Origin: Bromus sterilis
Taxonomy: Eukaryota > Streptophyta > Magnoliopsida > Poales > Poaceae
Assembly (NCBI GenBank): GCA_950022295.1
Contig: OX465599.1
Span: forward strand, 280,881,501-280,945,500
DNA: 64,000 bases
Direction: 5' to 3'
Within the stretch, counting starts at the first letter, position 1. Each line of letters starts with the position of its first letter. Shown here piece after piece: positions 42,938-55,183 of the stretch. A program made the position numbers and the translations under genes. The notes beneath the pieces are model-generated. The model saw nothing but the letters and a program-made list of their open reading frames with translations, had not been told where the DNA came from and did not search any database.

Positions 42938-43361
42938 TGTATTGGATCAGACCCATGAGATACAGGTCATTGCAAAGGAGCTGGAGCTCCTGAAGTGTGA
43001 GTTACCGGACAAGTTTGTCGCGGGTTGCATTGTTGCAAAACTCCCTCCTGGATGGAGGAAATTTGCTACTTCTCTCAAGCACTTGAGGTGTGAGTTCTCT
43101 TTTGAGGATGTCATCGGCCATCTAAGTGTTGAGAATAACTCGAGAGCAAAGGACTCACACGTCAAAGGGGCAAAGGGTTCTTCTAGCGCCAATGTGGTGC
43201 AGAAGAATTTTCACAAGTTCAAGGGAAAGAACTCTGTCCAGAATACTACCTTCAAGAAGAAGGGTAAGAAGAAAGAAAGGGGAAAAGGTGGTTGCTTTAC
43301 TTGTGGTTCTGAGGAACATTGGGAAAATGCGTGCCCAAACAAGTACAAGAAGCCGGGATAA
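42938..43361 (+). pseudogene. Copia gag, C-terminal segment with zinc knuckle
   Basis: Continues from 37083: LDQTHEIQVIAKELELLKCE, FVAGCIVAKLPPGWRKFATS, then a basic KKKGKKKERGKGG run and a CCHC knuckle, CFTCGSEEHWENAC. It ends in a TAA at 43359-43361 in the same frame as pol, so this stop is a lesion in the fused polyprotein. Confidence 0.88.
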
Positions 43362-44521
43362 GACTCTAAGTCTGTCAATGTGACCATGAGCAACAATGAT
43401 GGTGCATCTGGGTACGGTAATATGTTTACCATACTTTTTGTTTGTCAGTCCACAGATTGGTGGTTCGACACAGGTGCAAATATTCATGTGTGTGCTGACG
43501 GGTCTCTTTTCTCTTCTTACCAGGTCACACACGACGGTTCCGTCCTGATGGGGAACGGGTCGCATGCTCCTGTTCATGGTGTTGGTACGGTCGATCTGAA
43601 GTTTACTTCGGGAAAGATCGTGCAGCTGAGGAACGTGCAGCATGTCCCCGCTATCAAGAAGAATCTCGTTAGTGGCTCCCTTCTATGTAAAGAAGGCTTA
43701 AAGTTAGTATTTGAGTCTAATAAAGTAGTCGTATCTCGGTATGGACTGTTTATTGGCAAAGGATATGAGTGTGGCGGTCTATTCCGTCTTTCCCTAGCGG
43801 ATTTCTGTAATAAAGTCGTGAATCAAATTAGTTCTATTCCAAATGAATCTTAGATTTGGCATTCACGTCTTTGTCACATAAATTTCGGTTGTATGTCGCG
43901 GCTAGCTAAGATGAATCTAATCCCGAGTTTCACTTTAGCCAAAGGCTCGAAGTGCCATTCGTGTGTGCATTCAAAGCAACCTCGCAAGTCTCATAAGCAT
44001 GCGAAGGAGAGACACTTGGCACCACTAGAGCTCGTACATTCAGATCTGTGTGAGATGAATGGCGTGTTGACTAAAGGTGGAATGAAGTATTGCATGACAT
44101 TAATTGATGACTCCACTAGATTATGTTACGTATATTTGTTAAGTACTAAAGATGAAGCTTTACATTACTTTAAAATGTACAAAGAAGAAGTTGAGAACCA
44201 ACTTGAAAATAAAGTAAAACGAGTTCGGTCCGATCGTGGTGGGGAGTACTTTTCTAATGAGTTTAATTTATTCTGTGCGGAACATGGTATTATTCATGAG
44301 AGGACGCCTCCCTACTCACCCCAGTCAAATGGGGTTACCGAACTGAAAAACCGTACTCTAACTGATTTGGTTAACGCCATGTTAGATACATCGGGTTTAT
44401 CCAAGGCATGGTGGGGGAGGCTATATTGACAGCATGTCATGTCCTGAATAAGGTTCCCGCAAAGGATAATGAGATCACTCCATATGAATTATGAGAGAAG
44501 AAAAGTAATACACTCTCATAC
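43362..44521 (+). pseudogene. Copia protease and integrase
   Basis: Protease active site WWFDTGANIHVCAD. Integrase zinc region WHSRLCHINFGC then KCHSCVHSKQ. DDE core: VHSDLCEMNG, RSDRGGEYFSNEF and PYSPQSNGVTELKNRTL. The order protease-integrase before RT is the Copia hallmark. Stop TAG at 43851-43853, a one-base deletion near 44413, and TGA near 44491 disrupt it. Confidence 0.92.
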
Positions 44522-46465
44522 TTGCGCACTTGGGGCTGTTTGGCGAAAGTCAACGTGCCGATAATTAAGAGGCGCAAGTTGGGGCCAAAGACCGTAGACT
44601 GCGTTTTTCTTGGCTATGCTAAGCATAGTGTTGGTTACAGATTTCTAGTGGTGAAATCTGAGGTGCACGACATGAGGGTCGGCACGATCATGGAGTCTAG
44701 AGATGCTACATTCTTTGAGGAAATATTCCCCCTGAGAGATATGCAAAGCATCCCTAGACTGGAACCTGATGAGACTCCTGAACCTGCTATTCCGATGGAA
44801 TATTATGAGCACGACAGTGATGAGGTCTCTATAGGGGATGATGAGGAAGCTCCTGTTAGGAGCAAGAGACCAAGGATTGCAAAATCTTTTGGTGATGACT
44901 TCCTCGTGTACCTCGTGGATGACACTCCCAGCTGCATTTCAGAAGCCTATGCATCCCCGGATGCTGACTACTGGAAAGAGGCAGTCCGTAGCGAGATGGA
45001 TTCCATCTTAGCAAACGGAACATGGGAACTCACCGATCGTCCCTATGGTTGCAAACCATTGGGATGCAAATGGGTGTTCAAAAGAAAACTTAGGCCTGAC
45101 GGTACTGTCGAAAAGTACAAGGCAAGGCTTGTGGCCAAGGGTTATACCCAAAAGGAGGAAGAGGATTTCTTCGACACTTACTCACCTGTGGCTAGACTGA
45201 CAACCATTCGAGTATTACTCTCGTTGGCTGCCTTGCATGGTCTTCTCGTTCATCAGATGGACGTGAAGACGGCTTTCCTTAACAGAGAGCTAGACGAGGA
45301 AATTTACATGCAACAGCCGGATGGCTTTGTTGTAAATGGTCAGGAAAGAAAGGTGTGCAAGTTGTTGAAATCGCTTTATGGCCTAAAGCAAGCGCCTAAA
45401 CAATGGCATGAGAAGTTTGACAAAACTTTAACATCTGTCGGCTTTGTTGTTAATGAAGCTGACAAATGTGTATACTATCGCCAGGGTGGGGGCGAAGGAG
45501 TAATATTGTGTCTGTATGTCGATGACATACTGATTTTTGGGACCAACCTCAAAGTAATTGAGGAAGTCAAGAATTTCTATCTCAAAATTTTGAGATGAAA
45601 GACCTGTGTGTGGCTGATGTCATTCTAAACATCAAGCTGCTGAGGGACAATGAGGGTGGATTACACTTGTGCAATCACACTATGTTGAGAAGATTTTGAG
45701 TCGCTTTGGATATGCCGACTGCAAACCTTCTGCAACGCCATATGATCCCAGCGTGCGCATTCGAAAGTTTGACGGCACAGCTGTGGATCAGTTGAGATAT
45801 TCCCAATTGATTGGTTCACTCATGTACCTAGCTTGCGCTACTCGGCCTGACATCTCATAGGTCGTATGCAAATTGAGCCGGTGTGTTTCCAACCCGGGAG
45901 ATGAGCACTGGCATGCGGTTGGGCGAGTCATGCGCTACTTGGTAGGTACTGCGAACTATGGAATTCACTATACTGGGTACCCGCCGGTACTTGAGGGGTA
46001 TAGTGATTATAACTGGATATCTGATGCTGATGAAATGAAACCCACAAGTGGGTATGTGTTCACACTTGGTGTTGGTGCTGTTTCCTGGAAGTCTTGCAAG
46101 CAGACGATCCTAACTAGATCGACTATGGAAGCGGAACTCACAGCATTAGATACATCATGCGTCGAAGCAAAATGTCTTCGAGAGCTTTTGATGGATTTGC
46201 CCGTGGTTGATAAGCCGGTCCCGGCTATCCTTATGAACTGTGATAACTAGACAGTAATTGTCAAGGCTAAAAGTTCAAGGACAACATGCAATCCACAAAG
46301 CACATAAGAAGAAGATTAAAATCTGTCATACATTCAAGAAACTCCGGAGTTATAGCGTTGGATTATATCCAGACGGCTAAGAATCTGGCAGATCCCTTTA
46401 CCAAGGGTCTATCACGGGTTGTGATAGAAAATGCATCGAGGGGGATGGGGTTGAAACCCACGTGA
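44522..46465 (+). pseudogene. Copia reverse transcriptase and RNase H
   Basis: RT motifs YWKEAVRSEMDSILANGTWE, CKWVFKRKLRPDGTVEKYKA, HQMDVKTAFLNRELDEEIYM, LKSLYGLKQAPKQWHEKFD and the catalytic LYVDDILIFG. RNase H follows with VGTANYGIHYTGYPPVLEGY, SWKSCKQTILTRSTMEAELTA, ending LADPFTKGLSR and MGLKPT at about 46465. Frameshifts near 45585 and 45658, and stops at 45858 and 46248, break it. Confidence 0.93.
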
Positions 46466-46981
46466 GTTGCCATGGGGGTAACCTAGAGAAATCTAGGAAA
46501 ACAATCCAGAGGTCAACCGAGGAGAGTATCCTTACTCACCCACTCCGATTGAGATGCACTATACTCTCAAAATTGTAAGGCAGGTTGACAAATGTCTTAA
46601 TATGTTCCAAAGCTTCTGTAAGCAAGATGCTGGCCTACAGAGCATACTTTGGAGGAACACACCTATATGAGCCCGACTGCTGGTCACAGTCTATGAGATG
46701 GGGTTTATCTCTAGGAAGCTCATGAAAGGACAGGAGTATGACTAATACGCTCCACCCGTGGGGTTTAGCCTTCGGCAGCCTTGTACCGGTTGACAACTGG
46801 CGAAACTTCTGCACGCTAAGTTGACAATTCAAGGCATAGTCCATTGTTCAGCTGTGAAGAAGTCTAATCCAGTTGATCTAGGTGGATGTTCAACTTAACA
46901 GTCTCCACTGAAAATTCCGGTATATCAAACATGGTTTGGAACATTTGACAACCTGATGGGCCTTGAGATCTGGTGGGGGAT
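46466..46981 (+). other. Copia 3' untranslated region with polypurine tract
   Basis: Non-coding. It ends in the purine-rich GATCTGGTGGGGGAT directly before the 3' LTR start TGTTGGATTATGG. Confidence 0.8.
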
Positions 46982-47994
46982 TGTTGGATTATGGTTGGGA
47001 TTTGGCCCAAATAAGCCCATAATCCCTAGTTAATCTCTAAGGGCCCATGTATGGTGGCTGGTGGTTCTAAAGTTTAGTACCATACTGCTTGTGGAGGGAG
47101 AGTTAGACCTCTTTATAAGTGGTGCTCCCCCACTAGCTATTGGGAGCTTAGGAAGAGGAGTTGTACACGCGCGCTCCTCCTCCTCCGTCGCCCGCCTCGC
47201 CACGCCTCGCCTCGTCACGACGCGCGCGCGTGCGCCGCGGGTTGAGGGAATGAGCCGAGCCGAGCTCACACCTATGCACTTATTTTGCCGGTCACGAATG
47301 ACTAATTAATTTGGGATTAAATAGCGAATCGCTAACTGAAGCGCCACTCTCCAAGACGTTGGAGGTGGGCTGTTCGTGGACTCGGTCGTGGGCTACAGCC
47401 CAGGCCCGTTGCATCGACGGCATACATAAGCAGGCGCTAGGGTTGTGAAGTCACTCACTTTCTCACTCTCTCCCTCTGCCTCCGCCGTCACCTACTATTT
47501 CTTGCTCTGTGTTGCCTCCGGCTACCCCAACCCGTCGACCGCGTGCACGGTTGTTCGGGTGAGCAGGTGCCTCCGAAACCGCGACCTTCGAGATCCTGCC
47601 CAGGAGAAGGCCGATAAGGTTTTGGGGAGCGTCTCGGCGCGACTTCTCCCGATCCGTCCCCGTCCTCTTCTTCAACTCCGGCCGCTTCTTCCTCTCCTTC
47701 GACTACATCAACACCATTGCGAACGACGATGCTTCCAAGGCTGCCGCCTTGAAGAAGGTGACCGACGAGTCCCAGGCTGCTGCTGCACCCGCCGCGTTGG
47801 CTTGGCCAACCGCGGGGTATGATTCGTTCATCCCCGTTATACTCCTTTATATGCTTGCCGTATATGTGCCGTACATAGATGTTTCAGTGCAAGGTAGCAT
47901 GTTTAGTTTTCGGTATGAGATGCATGCCGCAAATGCCATGTTTACTGCTTACTTCTGGATTAGATTAACCGAAAATATGCTAATATTTTCATCA
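46982..47994 (+). repeat. Copia 3' LTR
   Basis: 1013 bp from TGTTGGATT to TTTCATCA. Complete copy; contains the frame equivalent to the gag start with ATT in place of ATG. A G/C-rich CGCGCGCG stretch lies at about 47217-47231. Confidence 0.9.
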
Positions 47995-49788
47995 TTTATT
48001 TTAGACTAAATTTATAATAAGTTTGAACCCATGCAACAGAGAGATTTTTTCGAAATTAGTCGACATGCAAGTAACATTGATGGAGATAGTGATTATGTCT
48101 GATGTGGAAAAGGTTACCCATTCATTATTTGTTCGTGAGGCCCTATAGCTAAGGTGGGACTTTTCTTCTACCTATTGGAGATGCTCTGGGTGATTTAGTG
48201 TTTTTTTACCATACACAAAGCGCGTACTATAGCTCTAAGCCTCTAAGCTCTTTAGTGTTAAAACTCAATGCAGCTATTCCACCGTTTAGAAATTAGGATA
48301 CTACTCATTTAGAACTATCACATGCTTCAGTTAATTATACTGTAAAAATATTGTTCTCAGTAGTTTTCTTATAATAATTCCATGTGTGCGAACACTATTA
48401 TTAATTCCGTTCCACATTTGCAAACTTATAGATTATCATTTTTGTGGTTAATGCAATTTTAAATTAATTTTGGTCATTATTTGTATAGATTCAACATTTG
48501 GAATTTTAATTTCTCATTCTTTTATAGGTAACAATCAAAAATCATATTAACGAGGATGGTTATTCTTATGGAGTGGTAGGGACGAGGACAAAATTTAACA
48601 GTGAGCCATATTTTAAAAGTATTCTACCCACTTTTTTTATTTAGATGCTTAGTGTCATTTTCTTTGTCTTTGAGACTTCCATGCATGTGATTTATTTCCC
48701 CCCCCCCCCCCCGCAATCCAAGAGGCACCTACCAAATGTTTTTTTCCTAATATTTTTATGTTGTACTCAATTTCACATATACGCGCGGGGTATTATCTAG
48801 TTTCATATGTTTCAGGCTAGGCACACAATTCTCACAAAATGGACATGCTAACATGTTGTATTCTTGACTGACTGCAAATTGCACATCAATATATACTACA
48901 AATTGCACAAGCTTTCATTCACATCACATCCAATTTGTCTACAAAGCATGAGACATTTTGTTTCTGAATAAAATTCAGTACAACTAGCTAAAATTAATTC
49001 AGGTAATTGCGACCACCAATATCAAATCTAAAATTTGAACTCTGATGGACTGGGGATACCACTATCTTTCTAACCAACTCAACCATAGATTGATTCGTAA
49101 ATATAGTTGAATTTGTAACTATTAAAAATGGATTGATCCCCAATTGCATGTTAAAAATAAACTTGCAACTAAAAAAAACAAAAACGCAACCTTTGATGTG
49201 ATGGTCAACATTCAAATCGCACAAAAAAGATTTTTATAAGAGTGCATAAAATTAAATAAATAAATGAAAAAAAGGAAATCGAATGGAAAAGAGAAAATAA
49301 AACAAAAAGTAAAAGAAAAGATCCCCAAAAGGGAAAACAGTGAGACTGAGAACGAGATTATTCATGTGCTTTTGTACACAAAAAATTGTTCATTTTTTCA
49401 ATTCTACGTCATATGCAGCTATAGTAAAAAGCAGGCCAAAATCTAATATGGGCCCAACATGTATAACAAAGACCCAATACGACGCCTACGTGCGACAAAG
49501 CGACAGGTGATAGGTTTTTTTTTTAGGCAAACGACACGTGATAGGTGAAATCACGAAGGGCTAATTTGGTAACCAGGGGAATTAATACCGGGGTAGCAAC
49601 CCCAATCGAAGGAATTTATGGGGCAAATGATCCCCTTCCTTCATAGAAATTGATTCCCTCTTGATCGCGCCAAAGAAAGAAAGACGTGGATTTTTCTCCG
49701 GTTGCTGGATGCGTGGATGGATCTCTCGGGGAAATGGAAGGATCGGGACAGAAAGATCTGCAGCTAAGTCAAATTTTCATGGGCTGCC
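47995..49788. other. AT-rich intergenic sequence
   Basis: No gene or named element. Contains a 15-base C run (48698-48712). A short repeat of ACAGGTGATAGGT and ACACGTGATAGGT occurs near 49503-49545. Small reading frames have no recognisable content. Confidence 0.6.
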
Positions 49789-51243
49789 CACTACTAGGGA
49801 AATAGCTATACATGAAAAGCTTATTAGTGGCGCATATAACAAGCCATGCGTCACCACCTGTTAGGGGTGGCGCACTGAAAAATAATGTGCCACCCATAAG
49901 ACCTTAGGGGTGGCGCATTATTTTCCAGTGCGCCACCCCTAAGAGTGGGCCAGTCTGGATGAGCTACCAAATGCGCCACCCCTAAGAACCTATAGGTGGC
50001 GCATTTCCAAAATGCGCCACCCCTAAGAGCTTAGGGGTGACGCATCAGAAAATTCCCAACACACAAATACACCCCCCCCCCTTCCCCGTGGACCGCCTTT
50101 TCAGTTTGAAAAAAAAAAGAAAATGATAGAAATGTCAAAAAAATAAAATAAAATAAGTTTCCCATTTGATATGTGGTCTAGTTGTTAGGAAAATTTACAA
50201 ATATGAATTTCGACTTTTTTTGCAAAATCTCTCGAGAATTGTGTAAAATGGGCATAACTTTTGCATACGACCTCCGATGAAAAAGTTTTTTATATGAAAA
50301 ATCATCTACTCGAAAAGTTATATCCAAATTCAACTGGGTGGAACCCGTTGAACATTTTTAGAATCCTCAAAAACCTAACAGAAAAAAAAGTTACGGGCGT
50401 TTGAAGATCTGAAGGCCAAAAAAATTAAAAAAAATCAAAACTTATTAGTGGCGCATTTTGCTAGGTGCGCCACCCCTAAGGTTCTTATGGGTGGCGCATT
50501 TTGCTATATGCGCCACTAATAAGGGTATATATAACCCGTCCGGCTTCCTTCTCCTCCTTACCTCTTCATTCTTATCCTCCTCTCCACCATCTCCTCCTCC
50601 TCTCCAACTTCTCCATGGCGCCCTCCTCCTCCTCCCCTCCTCCATGGCCCCAAGTCTGCTGCTCCTCCTCATCCTCCCCTCCTCCATGGCTCATCCTCCT
50701 CCTCCAAGTTTCCCCCTCCTTCACGGGTCTTCTTCCTCCTCCTCTCCTCCATGGCTCCTAATCCTCCAAGGTTCCTCCTCCCCTTTCTTCTTCCTCCTCC
50801 CCTCCTCCATGGCTCCTACTCCTCATGGTTCCTCCTCCCCTTTCTTGGCTCCTCCTCCTCGTCTCTTCCTCCATGGCGCCCTACATCCTGAGCAAAAAAA
50901 GTTAGATGAACGAGACAGAGAATAAAAATGACCAAGCAGAGTGGCTGGATGAACGGGACAAATCATTCAAACAAAAAACGAGCAAAAAAACGAGCAAAAA
51001 ATCGTAATCCAGATTCAAAATTCAAAAAAAAGTTAATGGTGGCGCAGCTTCAAAATGCGCCACCCCTAAGAATCTTAGGCGTGGCGCATTTCAGAAATGC
51101 GCCACGCCTAAGATTCTTAGGGGTGGCGCATTTGAAATGCGCCACTATTAAGGCCTTATTAGTGGCTTGTCGTTAGTGGCGCATTTGAAATGCGCCACTA
51201 AACGCAAAAAAGGACGCCACTAAAAGGCTATTCCCTAGTAGTG
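49789..51243. mobile_element. Short non-autonomous CACTA element, 1455 bp
   Basis: Ends CACTACTAGGGAAATAGC and GGCTATTCCCTAGTAGTG, the same as the large CACTA, with target duplication GCC (49786-49788 and 51244-51246). TGCGCCAC arrays lie at 49826-50045, 50446-50525 and 51035-51222. The centre (50525-50890) is a pyrimidine-rich CTCCTC/ATGGC block that gives long low-complexity frames but no recognisable protein. It could be moved by a transposase of the large element's family. Confidence 0.95.
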
Positions 51244-53366
51244 GCCCCGTTGTGGGCTTTGCCCCCTCGGTATTAACGGGGACCCCCCCCCCCCCCCGAG
51301 GGGGGGCGACCAAACAAGGCCCAAGGGGGCACCTGTTACATCTTGATCAATCGATGAATGGTGGTGGAGCTCTCTTGAGGTCTGAGGAAGACAGTAGGTA
51401 CAGTAAAAAAAATAGATGGCATCAAACCCCATAACAAACAGTCAGTTTTTACGAGATCTGATATGTCCGACCTCGTTAGATATCCTAAAAATGTCTCCAT
51501 GCCGACCGTAAATTGGTTTTATGGAAGGCGTTTTTATGGGGTCTGCTAGAAATGTTCGTAATTAGTCATACACATTCTTAAAAAATCATTACGTATATGC
51601 GGCGCTTGTTTCTTTCTTCATTGCGCTTAGGGCGCGTCCTCACGTATTGGGCTGGCCCATATAACCAGCTAGGTAGCTCATGCTTTAGAAAGCTACTAGA
51701 TGCTTCTGGTTTAGTATCAAAAAATATCTTTATCTTTTTCTATGGATTATGCCTATCGGTTTTTATTTTTGTTTTTGGGTTTTATTTTTATTTCATTATT
51801 TTATATATTTTCAACTTCAAGTTTTTTTAATTCATGTAATTTTCCTAATTAATATTTGTTTAAAATCATAAAGTTTTTCCAAATGTTTGTACTTATTTTG
51901 AAATGCATGTTTTTTTAAATCTATAGAAAAAAATCATGTTTGTGAAGATTTTGCTTGAATTTCATGAACGTTTTTAAAATTCGTGAACAATTCTCTGAAG
52001 CCTTATGTCCTAAAGCTAACTAATCACCAACACGCACAGCAATAATAGTCCTTTCCACACATAATTGTTATTATACCTATAGAAAAACATAATTGTGATT
52101 CAAGTCTGAAAAAAGGAAATATAATTGTGATTCTTTTAATCTTTTGAGAGTATTCATAGTAAAAGTAACAAAGGTGGTAACATGCATCCTTATGCAATGC
52201 CAACTAGACATATTGATGGCAGACCATAGTATTAAATGATAAAAAAGATGATGGTGATGATAACATCTTATGTTATTCTCACATAGCATTTCTCAAGGAA
52301 AATTTAATCACGAAGCTAATAAATGCAATCATTTATAATATTTTCTCTATGCTACTTTATATTACGAAAATAGTAACGTAGAATGGATCATATACATGAC
52401 ACTTATCTAAGTTATTCCTTTGACTAGTCTGATTCATTCTCTAAGTTAACCCCCTAAAGCTTCGCAAGTAGTAATGTCATACCGACGCAAACCAAGAGAG
52501 GCAACTGGCGACGACAATGATGTGTATTTTGAAGAGACAACTAGGCAGTCGCAATTGTCGCCGCCTCGGCATTCCTGCGGGGCTTCTATGTGAATGCAGC
52601 CAATCCAAATTCCAACTAGCTGATCGCCAGTTCACTGCTTGTTGCTTCACATGCTAAGAACGGTTTAAGGTACGCAAGTAATCACTAATTGTGTATCATT
52701 ATAAGTACCAATAATTAAGTGGCTTAAGCTCAACTAATTTATTTAACTAATGTGCATTTATTTAAATTTTGTATTGTTGGATGTCATGTGGTTTGGACAG
52801 TATGAACCCCGCAATAAGAAAAGAAAAAGGAAAGGATGTGTGGATGAGTTGATAGAAGCATATCGAATCTTATTTAGTGCATATTACTATCACATCGGCT
52901 GAAAGAAGTTTTTTTGAGCGAGGTAGCTGAAATAAGCTTTTAAAGTTCAAATTATTTAGAAACTAATTAAGTTCAACGAAAAAGGTTAAAAGGTTTGAGA
53001 ACATTATGCATCGAGAAGAAATTTTTACATGAGATTGACATCAACCCCATCATAACTAACTTTGCATCGAGGAATGTTGAAAGAAAACTTTGAAGTAATA
53101 TTTATAATATTTTGATATAAGTATTGTTTTTAGATGCATTTAAGTATTTATTGGCATTTCATATATGTATATTAATTACTGAATCGAACTAGCTAGCAAT
53201 AATTTTGTATTTTGATATTGCCGAATTGTCGCACCCGCACACGTGCATGCATGCAACTTAAATAAAAATGTTGATTTCATTTGATTTTTAGAATCTTACT
53301 GATTCTAAAATTTACTGAAAGTTTTTTCAACTTGTCAAAACTTTGGAGCCGCACATGGTCTTAGGG
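51244..53366. other. Intergenic sequence
   Basis: No supportable gene. It begins with a 15-base C run (51283-51297) followed by GAGGGGGGG, a short foldback. The rest is AT-rich. Confidence 0.6.
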
Positions 53367-53945
53367 TTCTATTATGAAACTTACTGAATTTATTGTTTAT
53401 TTCTATTAGGTTTTGCCAATGTAACTAAGAAAAATTATGAAAACATATTTAGATTTGGACTTAGTTCAAAGCCATCTTCACAAGGAACATGAATATTCAA
53501 ACGAAATATAAATCATCCTTTTGATTTAAAAGATATAATAGATTCAAATTCACAAATAAAAAGGAAAAATATGAGAGATGGGGTGGATGAGACATGCACT
53601 CTCTATAAAAAGTTGTACGGTTGTATTATGAAACTTACTGAATTTATTGTTTAGGTTTCTATTATGAAACTTACTGAATTTATTGTCTATTTCTATTAGG
53701 TTTTAGCAAATGTAACTAAGCAAAATTATGAAAACATATTTAAATTTGTACTTAGTTCAAAGCCATCTTCACACGGAACACGAATATGCAAATGAAATAT
53801 AAATCAAACTCTTGATTTAAAAGATATAATAGATACAATTTCACAAATAAAAAGGAAAAATCATGAGACATGGGGTGGATGAGACATGCCTCTGTCAAAA
53901 GTTGCATGGTTGTACCGAAAGCTACATGCACTCTCTGTCGAAAGT
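53367..53945. repeat. Tandem duplication, period about 290 bp
   Basis: Two copies share ATTATGAAACTTACTGAATT, TTAGTTCAAAGCCATCTTCA, TTTAAAAGATATAATAGAT and GGGGTGGATGAGACATGC. They are diverged by substitutions and small indels. Function unknown. Confidence 0.88.
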
Positions 53946-54047
53946 AATTAAATTCTAATCACAAAACCATTTTTCAAATATTGACGCAAGCATATGGCTT
54001 CATGCGTGCCACAAATCATTTTTCAGACATGTATGCACTAAGATAGT

Positions 54048-54237
54048 GAAGGGGAGCCTTGGCACAATAGTAAAGTTGTTGCCTTGTGACCATGAGGTCA
54101 CGGATTCAAGTTCTAGAAACAGGCGCGCTCTTGCAGAAATATAGGGAAAGGCTACGTACAATAGACCCAAAGTGGTCGGATCCTTCTACGGACCCAGCGC
54201 AAGTGGGAGCTACATGCACCCGGTTGTCCTTATGAAT
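54048..54237 (+). mobile_element. Au-type SINE
   Basis: A tRNA-derived head starts GGGGAGCCTTGGCACAATAG (A box) with the B box GGTCACGGATTCAAGTTC at 54096-54113. It is followed by the body GCAGAAATATAGGGAAAGGC and AATAGACCCAAAGTGGTCGG. A 9-bp target duplication TAAGATAGT flanks it (54039-54047 and 54238-54246). Non-coding, transcribed by RNA polymerase III when active and moved by LINE enzymes. Confidence 0.92.
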
Positions 54238-54672
54238 TAAGATAGTCTGGGTGCCAATCATAAATGATAACTATAACGTACGAAATGTTCTTACTTACAA
54301 GGATTCCCACTTGGAGTATGATAATGATAGAACATTTGGTTGTTTCCCAATCTATAATAATCTTCCACTAAACTTCTACTATCATGTGATTATCTATATT
54401 GTTCAGACTTGTGAGAGCGGCATTGCCATCTTTTGCCACCTACCTTAGATATATAGCCAAGTACATGCAATCACTTGGCTGAGAGGTTAGCTATGTGACA
54501 AACCAACAAGCTATAAGTAGGTACCTCTAGATTCTACCTCAACATGTTCATCCCATCTTCCGCATTCCAATTTTGAAGAATTTTCAACCGTCAAGATGGG
54601 ATTAACAATCTACCCTTCCTCTCACATATCCTATACGTATGTATGATGTCCTTCTACTCCTAGTCCTAGGTG

Positions 54673-54680
54673 TATAAATA
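54673..54680 (+). promoter_or_regulatory. TATA box of peptide gene copy 1
   Basis: TATAAATA, 80 bp upstream of the ATG at 54753, in the context AGGTGTATAAATACCAC that is repeated at copies 2 and 3. Confidence 0.8.
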
Positions 54681-54752
54681 CCACTCAGCCTATGCATCCC
54701 AAAACTACTAATCAAATTGCTCATCAAATCAAGGTACCTCTACTAGCTGGCA

Positions 54753-54822
54753 ATGGAGATGTGCAAGAGGAAGAAGGCGCTTGCCCCAATGCTGATCCTG
54801 GCCATGCTCCTCCTCACCTCCA
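54753..54822 (+). pseudogene. Cysteine-rich peptide gene copy 1: exon 1 only
   Basis: 70 bp encoding MEMCKRKKALAPMLILAMLL, almost the same as exon 1 of copies 2 and 3. Just after the exon the sequence jumps (shared TAA) into a LINE fragment, so its own intron and exon 2 are gone. The donor is GTAATC instead of GTAAGT. With its TATA box intact it may still be transcribed and could in principle splice to the exon 2 at 55410. Confidence 0.8.
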
Positions 54823-54825
54823 GTA

Positions 54826-55030
54826 ATCTTAGGTGGGACCCTAGCCCTCCAGACAGGAGCAAAGCAAGGGGAGCGCGAGCCACCAATGAGAACCGCGTAC
54901 AACGATTTAACAGAGAATTTCCCAGACTTTGCAAGAGACCAGACGGCCACATCCTCCCCCTCCGAAAGCGTAGGGAGCATCTCCACCAACCGCTGCCAAT
55001 CGCTAAGCTCACCCGGGGGTCATCTATATA
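54826..55030 (-). mobile_element. LINE fragment between peptide copies 1 and 2
   Basis: About 200 bp matching 56458-56660, coding on the minus strand for the segment WSLAKSGKFSVKSLYAVLIG of a LINE reverse transcriptase C-terminal region. Confidence 0.82.
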
Positions 55031-55105
55031 TGGAAACTATTAACTACGAGATCAAGCATTGACTACAGAGGATCCTATGGGATATGATAATCTTAACACT
55101 AGGTG

Positions 55106-55113
55106 TATAAATA
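55106..55113 (+). promoter_or_regulatory. TATA box of peptide gene copy 2
   Basis: TATAAATA, 78 bp before the ATG at 55184. The surrounding 70 bp are nearly identical to copy 3. Confidence 0.82.
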
Positions 55114-55183
55114 CCACGCCACATATGCATCCCAAAACCACTAATCAAATTGCCCATCAAATCAAGGTACCTACTAGCTAGCA

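Larger units (their letters stand above)
17786..47994 (+). mobile_element. Composite Copia (TNT1-like) retrotransposon, split by three insertions
   Basis: Pieces of one Copia element: 5' LTR at 17786-17913, 27728-27761 and 36085-36697; gag at 36698-37083 and 42938-43361; pol 43362-46465; 3' LTR 46982-47994. The interruptions are a CACTA transposon, Gypsy-3 and a tandem LTR element, each with its own target duplication. The order protease, integrase, RT, RNase H identifies Copia. The first ~250 bp of the 5' LTR are missing. Pol has numerous stops and frameshifts, so the element is dead. Confidence 0.88.

Noticed and set aside
48698..48712. Poly-C runs (also 690-706 and 51283-51297) as possible functional G4-type sites
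   Set aside because: Single homopolymer runs without the repeated tract pattern; lengths may also be affected by sequencing error.
50458..50925. 155-codon Ser/Pro/Leu frame in the short CACTA
   Set aside because: CTCCTC repeats; the start lies in the CACTA motif array. Possibly a captured UTR, but not a supportable protein.
54048..54120. Possible tRNA gene (A and B boxes)
   Set aside because: The head cannot form a full cloverleaf with an acceptor stem that I can see, continues into the Au SINE body, and is flanked by a target duplication.
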